Assembly (NCBI GenBank): GCA_947253735.1
Contig: CAMYAU010000042.1
Span: forward strand, 1-11,933
Direction: 5' to 3'
DNA length: 11,933 nucleotides
DNA from: an uncultured Varibaculum sp.
GTDB taxonomy: Bacteria > Actinomycetota > Actinomycetes > Actinomycetales > Actinomycetaceae
Within the stretch, counting starts at the first letter, position 1. Each line of letters opens with the position of its first letter. The translations under genes were made by a program, and so were the position numbers. The notes beneath the pieces were generated by a model. It saw only the letters and a list, made by a program, of their open reading frames with translations, had not been told where the DNA came from and ran no database searches. Positions 10,890-11,933 of the stretch are shown piece by piece.

Positions 10890-11933
10890 CTAAGAAGCCA
10901 CGATTTCCCAACCTTTTATCTCCAGTTTTTCCGCCAGTGAGGCCGCGGAGTTAGGTTCAATCGACAAACGGGCTATCCCGAAGGCCGCTCCTGGGGAGTG
11001 CTCCAGTTCCAAATCTTCAATATTGATACCGGTCTCTCCTACCGCCTGGAAAAGTCTGCCTAAGGTACCGGCCTCGTCTGGCACTTTAACCATTACTTCC
11101 TGGTAGCGCCGGGGTGCTCCCCCGTGTTTGCCGGGGATGCGCGCCACTCCTAAGTTGCCTTGCCGCATCGCTAAGGTTACGGCTCCTACCAAGCTGGGGG
11201 AAGGAATCGCGGCTCCGGGATGTTCGAGGGCGTGCAAAACTTGCTGCATATCATCAGCAAATCCCCGCAATACTTTAGCTACATGATCGGCGTTACCTGC
11301 AATGATTGCTGCCCACAAAGCGGGATCGGAAGAGGCAATCCGGGTGGTGTCTCGCAACCCTTGTCCCGCTAGTCCTAAAGATTCTGGCAGGGCTTTCGCT
11401 AGTTGTGCGGCTAAGAGGGAAGATACCAATTGGGGAACATGGGAAACTAGCGCCACCGATTGGTCGTGGGTTTCCGCATCTAGTTGCAGCGGCAAAGAAC
11501 CAACATCTAGAGCGAGACTGCGCATTGCTAAAACTGCCCCCGCCGCGGTTTTTTCATTGGGAACTATCACCCAGGGGCGGGATTCGAACAGGTCTTCGCG
11601 GGCAAACGCTGTCCCGGAGCGTTCCCGCCCCGCCATAGGATGCGATCCTACGTAGCGGGTCAGATCCGCCCCGGCCTCCGCGACTTCCTCTAAAATCACG
11701 CTTTTTACCGAGGCCACATCGGTAACCAGCGCCCCCGGGAACTCTTTGAGTGCGGCGATTACTTGCTCAGCAGCCACATCCGGGGGCGTAGCTACGATTA
11801 CCAGTGCGGGTTCGGGGGAGTTTTCCTCCCAGGTGCTACCGGCTCCCATATCGCAGGCCAGGGCACTGACTACCGGATAAATATCGCGTAAAAAAACTGG
11901 CACTCCCAGTTTGCTCAGGCGCATCCCCAGGGA
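10890..11933 (-). CDS. tyrA: Prephenate dehydrogenase with ACT domain, N-terminus cut by the window edge
   Basis: TyrA oxidatively decarboxylates prephenate to 4-hydroxyphenylpyruvate with NAD(P)+, the committed step to tyrosine. The frame is open to the right edge: the codons before the ATG at 11924 read SLG, and SLGMRLSKLGVPVFLRD is the end of a dinucleotide-binding Gly-rich motif. The real start therefore lies outside and the ATG is internal. Numbering the 347 visible residues from that serine, the catalytic-type GSHPMAG lies at 96-102 (His98), a second conserved histidine in SHVPQ at 165, and the helical dimerisation region ends near 265. The C-terminal ACT domain (about 277-343, VMVKVPDEAGTLGRLF) probably senses an amino acid. 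In related genomes scpA, scpB and an rRNA pseudouridine synthase gene often lie just upstream of tyrA-cmk-der; I expect them beyond the edge. Confidence 0.93.
   Translation of the reverse strand, partial: SLGMRLSKLGVPVFLRDIYPVVSALACDMGAGSTWEENSPEPALVIVATPPDVAAEQVIAALKEFPGALVTDVASVKSVILEEVAEAGADLTRYVGSHPMAGRERSGTAFAREDLFESRPWVIVPNEKTAAGAVLAMRSLALDVGSLPLQLDAETHDQSVALVSHVPQLVSSLLAAQLAKALPESLGLAGQGLRDTTRIASSDPALWAAIIAGNADHVAKVLRGFADDMQQVLHALEHPGAAIPSPSLVGAVTLAMRQGNLGVARIPGKHGGAPRRYQEVMVKVPDEAGTLGRLFQAVGETGINIEDLELEHSPGAAFGIARLSIEPNSAASLAEKLEIKGWEIVAS

Noticed and set aside
11922..11924. ATG as the start of tyrA
   Set aside because: The frame is open upstream to the window edge and the residues before it continue the Gly-rich nucleotide-binding motif, so this ATG is internal.

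Overview
The window is a stretch of ordinary actinobacterial core genome. Nine protein genes all read leftward (minus strand), and the only plus-strand gene I can support is one tRNA. The gene set and order (coaE, rpsA, polA and a pdtaR-type ANTAR regulator side by side; tyrA, cmk and der side by side), the Tyr in the PolA O-helix, the acidic actinobacterial S1 tail and the leaderless-looking GTG starts all point to Actinobacteria. The moderate GC content, a pyruvate formate-lyase gene and queuine-type salvage without biosynthesis genes nearby suggest a host-associated, fermentative member of the Actinomycetaceae (Varibaculum, Mobiluncus or Actinomyces-like). The genus is inference only.

Layout, left to right. 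1-183: first 61 codons of pflB, which runs off the left edge. 184-320: pflB leader, containing a long imperfect inverted repeat that overlaps the tgt stop codon. 321-3002: coaE, a YhhQ-type queuosine-precursor transporter and tgt; the last two overlap by 20 bases. 3003-3176: a strong rho-independent terminator for rpsA. 3177-4634: rpsA. 4635-4857: rpsA leader with a candidate promoter lying between the arms of a long-range inverted repeat. 4858-7521: polA. 7599-8207: pdtaR-like response regulator. 8257-8342: tRNA-Leu(CAA) on the plus strand. 8345-8576: convergent, gene-free gap. 8577-11933: der, cmk and tyrA, with tyrA cut by the right edge.

How the genes work together. The transporter and Tgt form a queuosine salvage pair: import of a deazaguanine precursor and its insertion at tRNA position 34. 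coaE (CoA synthesis), rpsA (translation), polA (repair and Okazaki processing), der (50S assembly), cmk (CMP/dCMP recycling) and tyrA (tyrosine synthesis) are housekeeping genes. pdtaR would act on RNA as an antiterminator under control of a histidine kinase encoded elsewhere.

I found no mobile element, CRISPR array, toxin-antitoxin pair or defence system, and no convincing undescribed multi-gene system. The points most worth a second look are small: the inverted repeat before pflB, the repeat around the rpsA promoter, and a recurring pattern in which four GTG-start genes lack a Shine-Dalgarno sequence and have a TAnnnT hexamer exactly six bases upstream.
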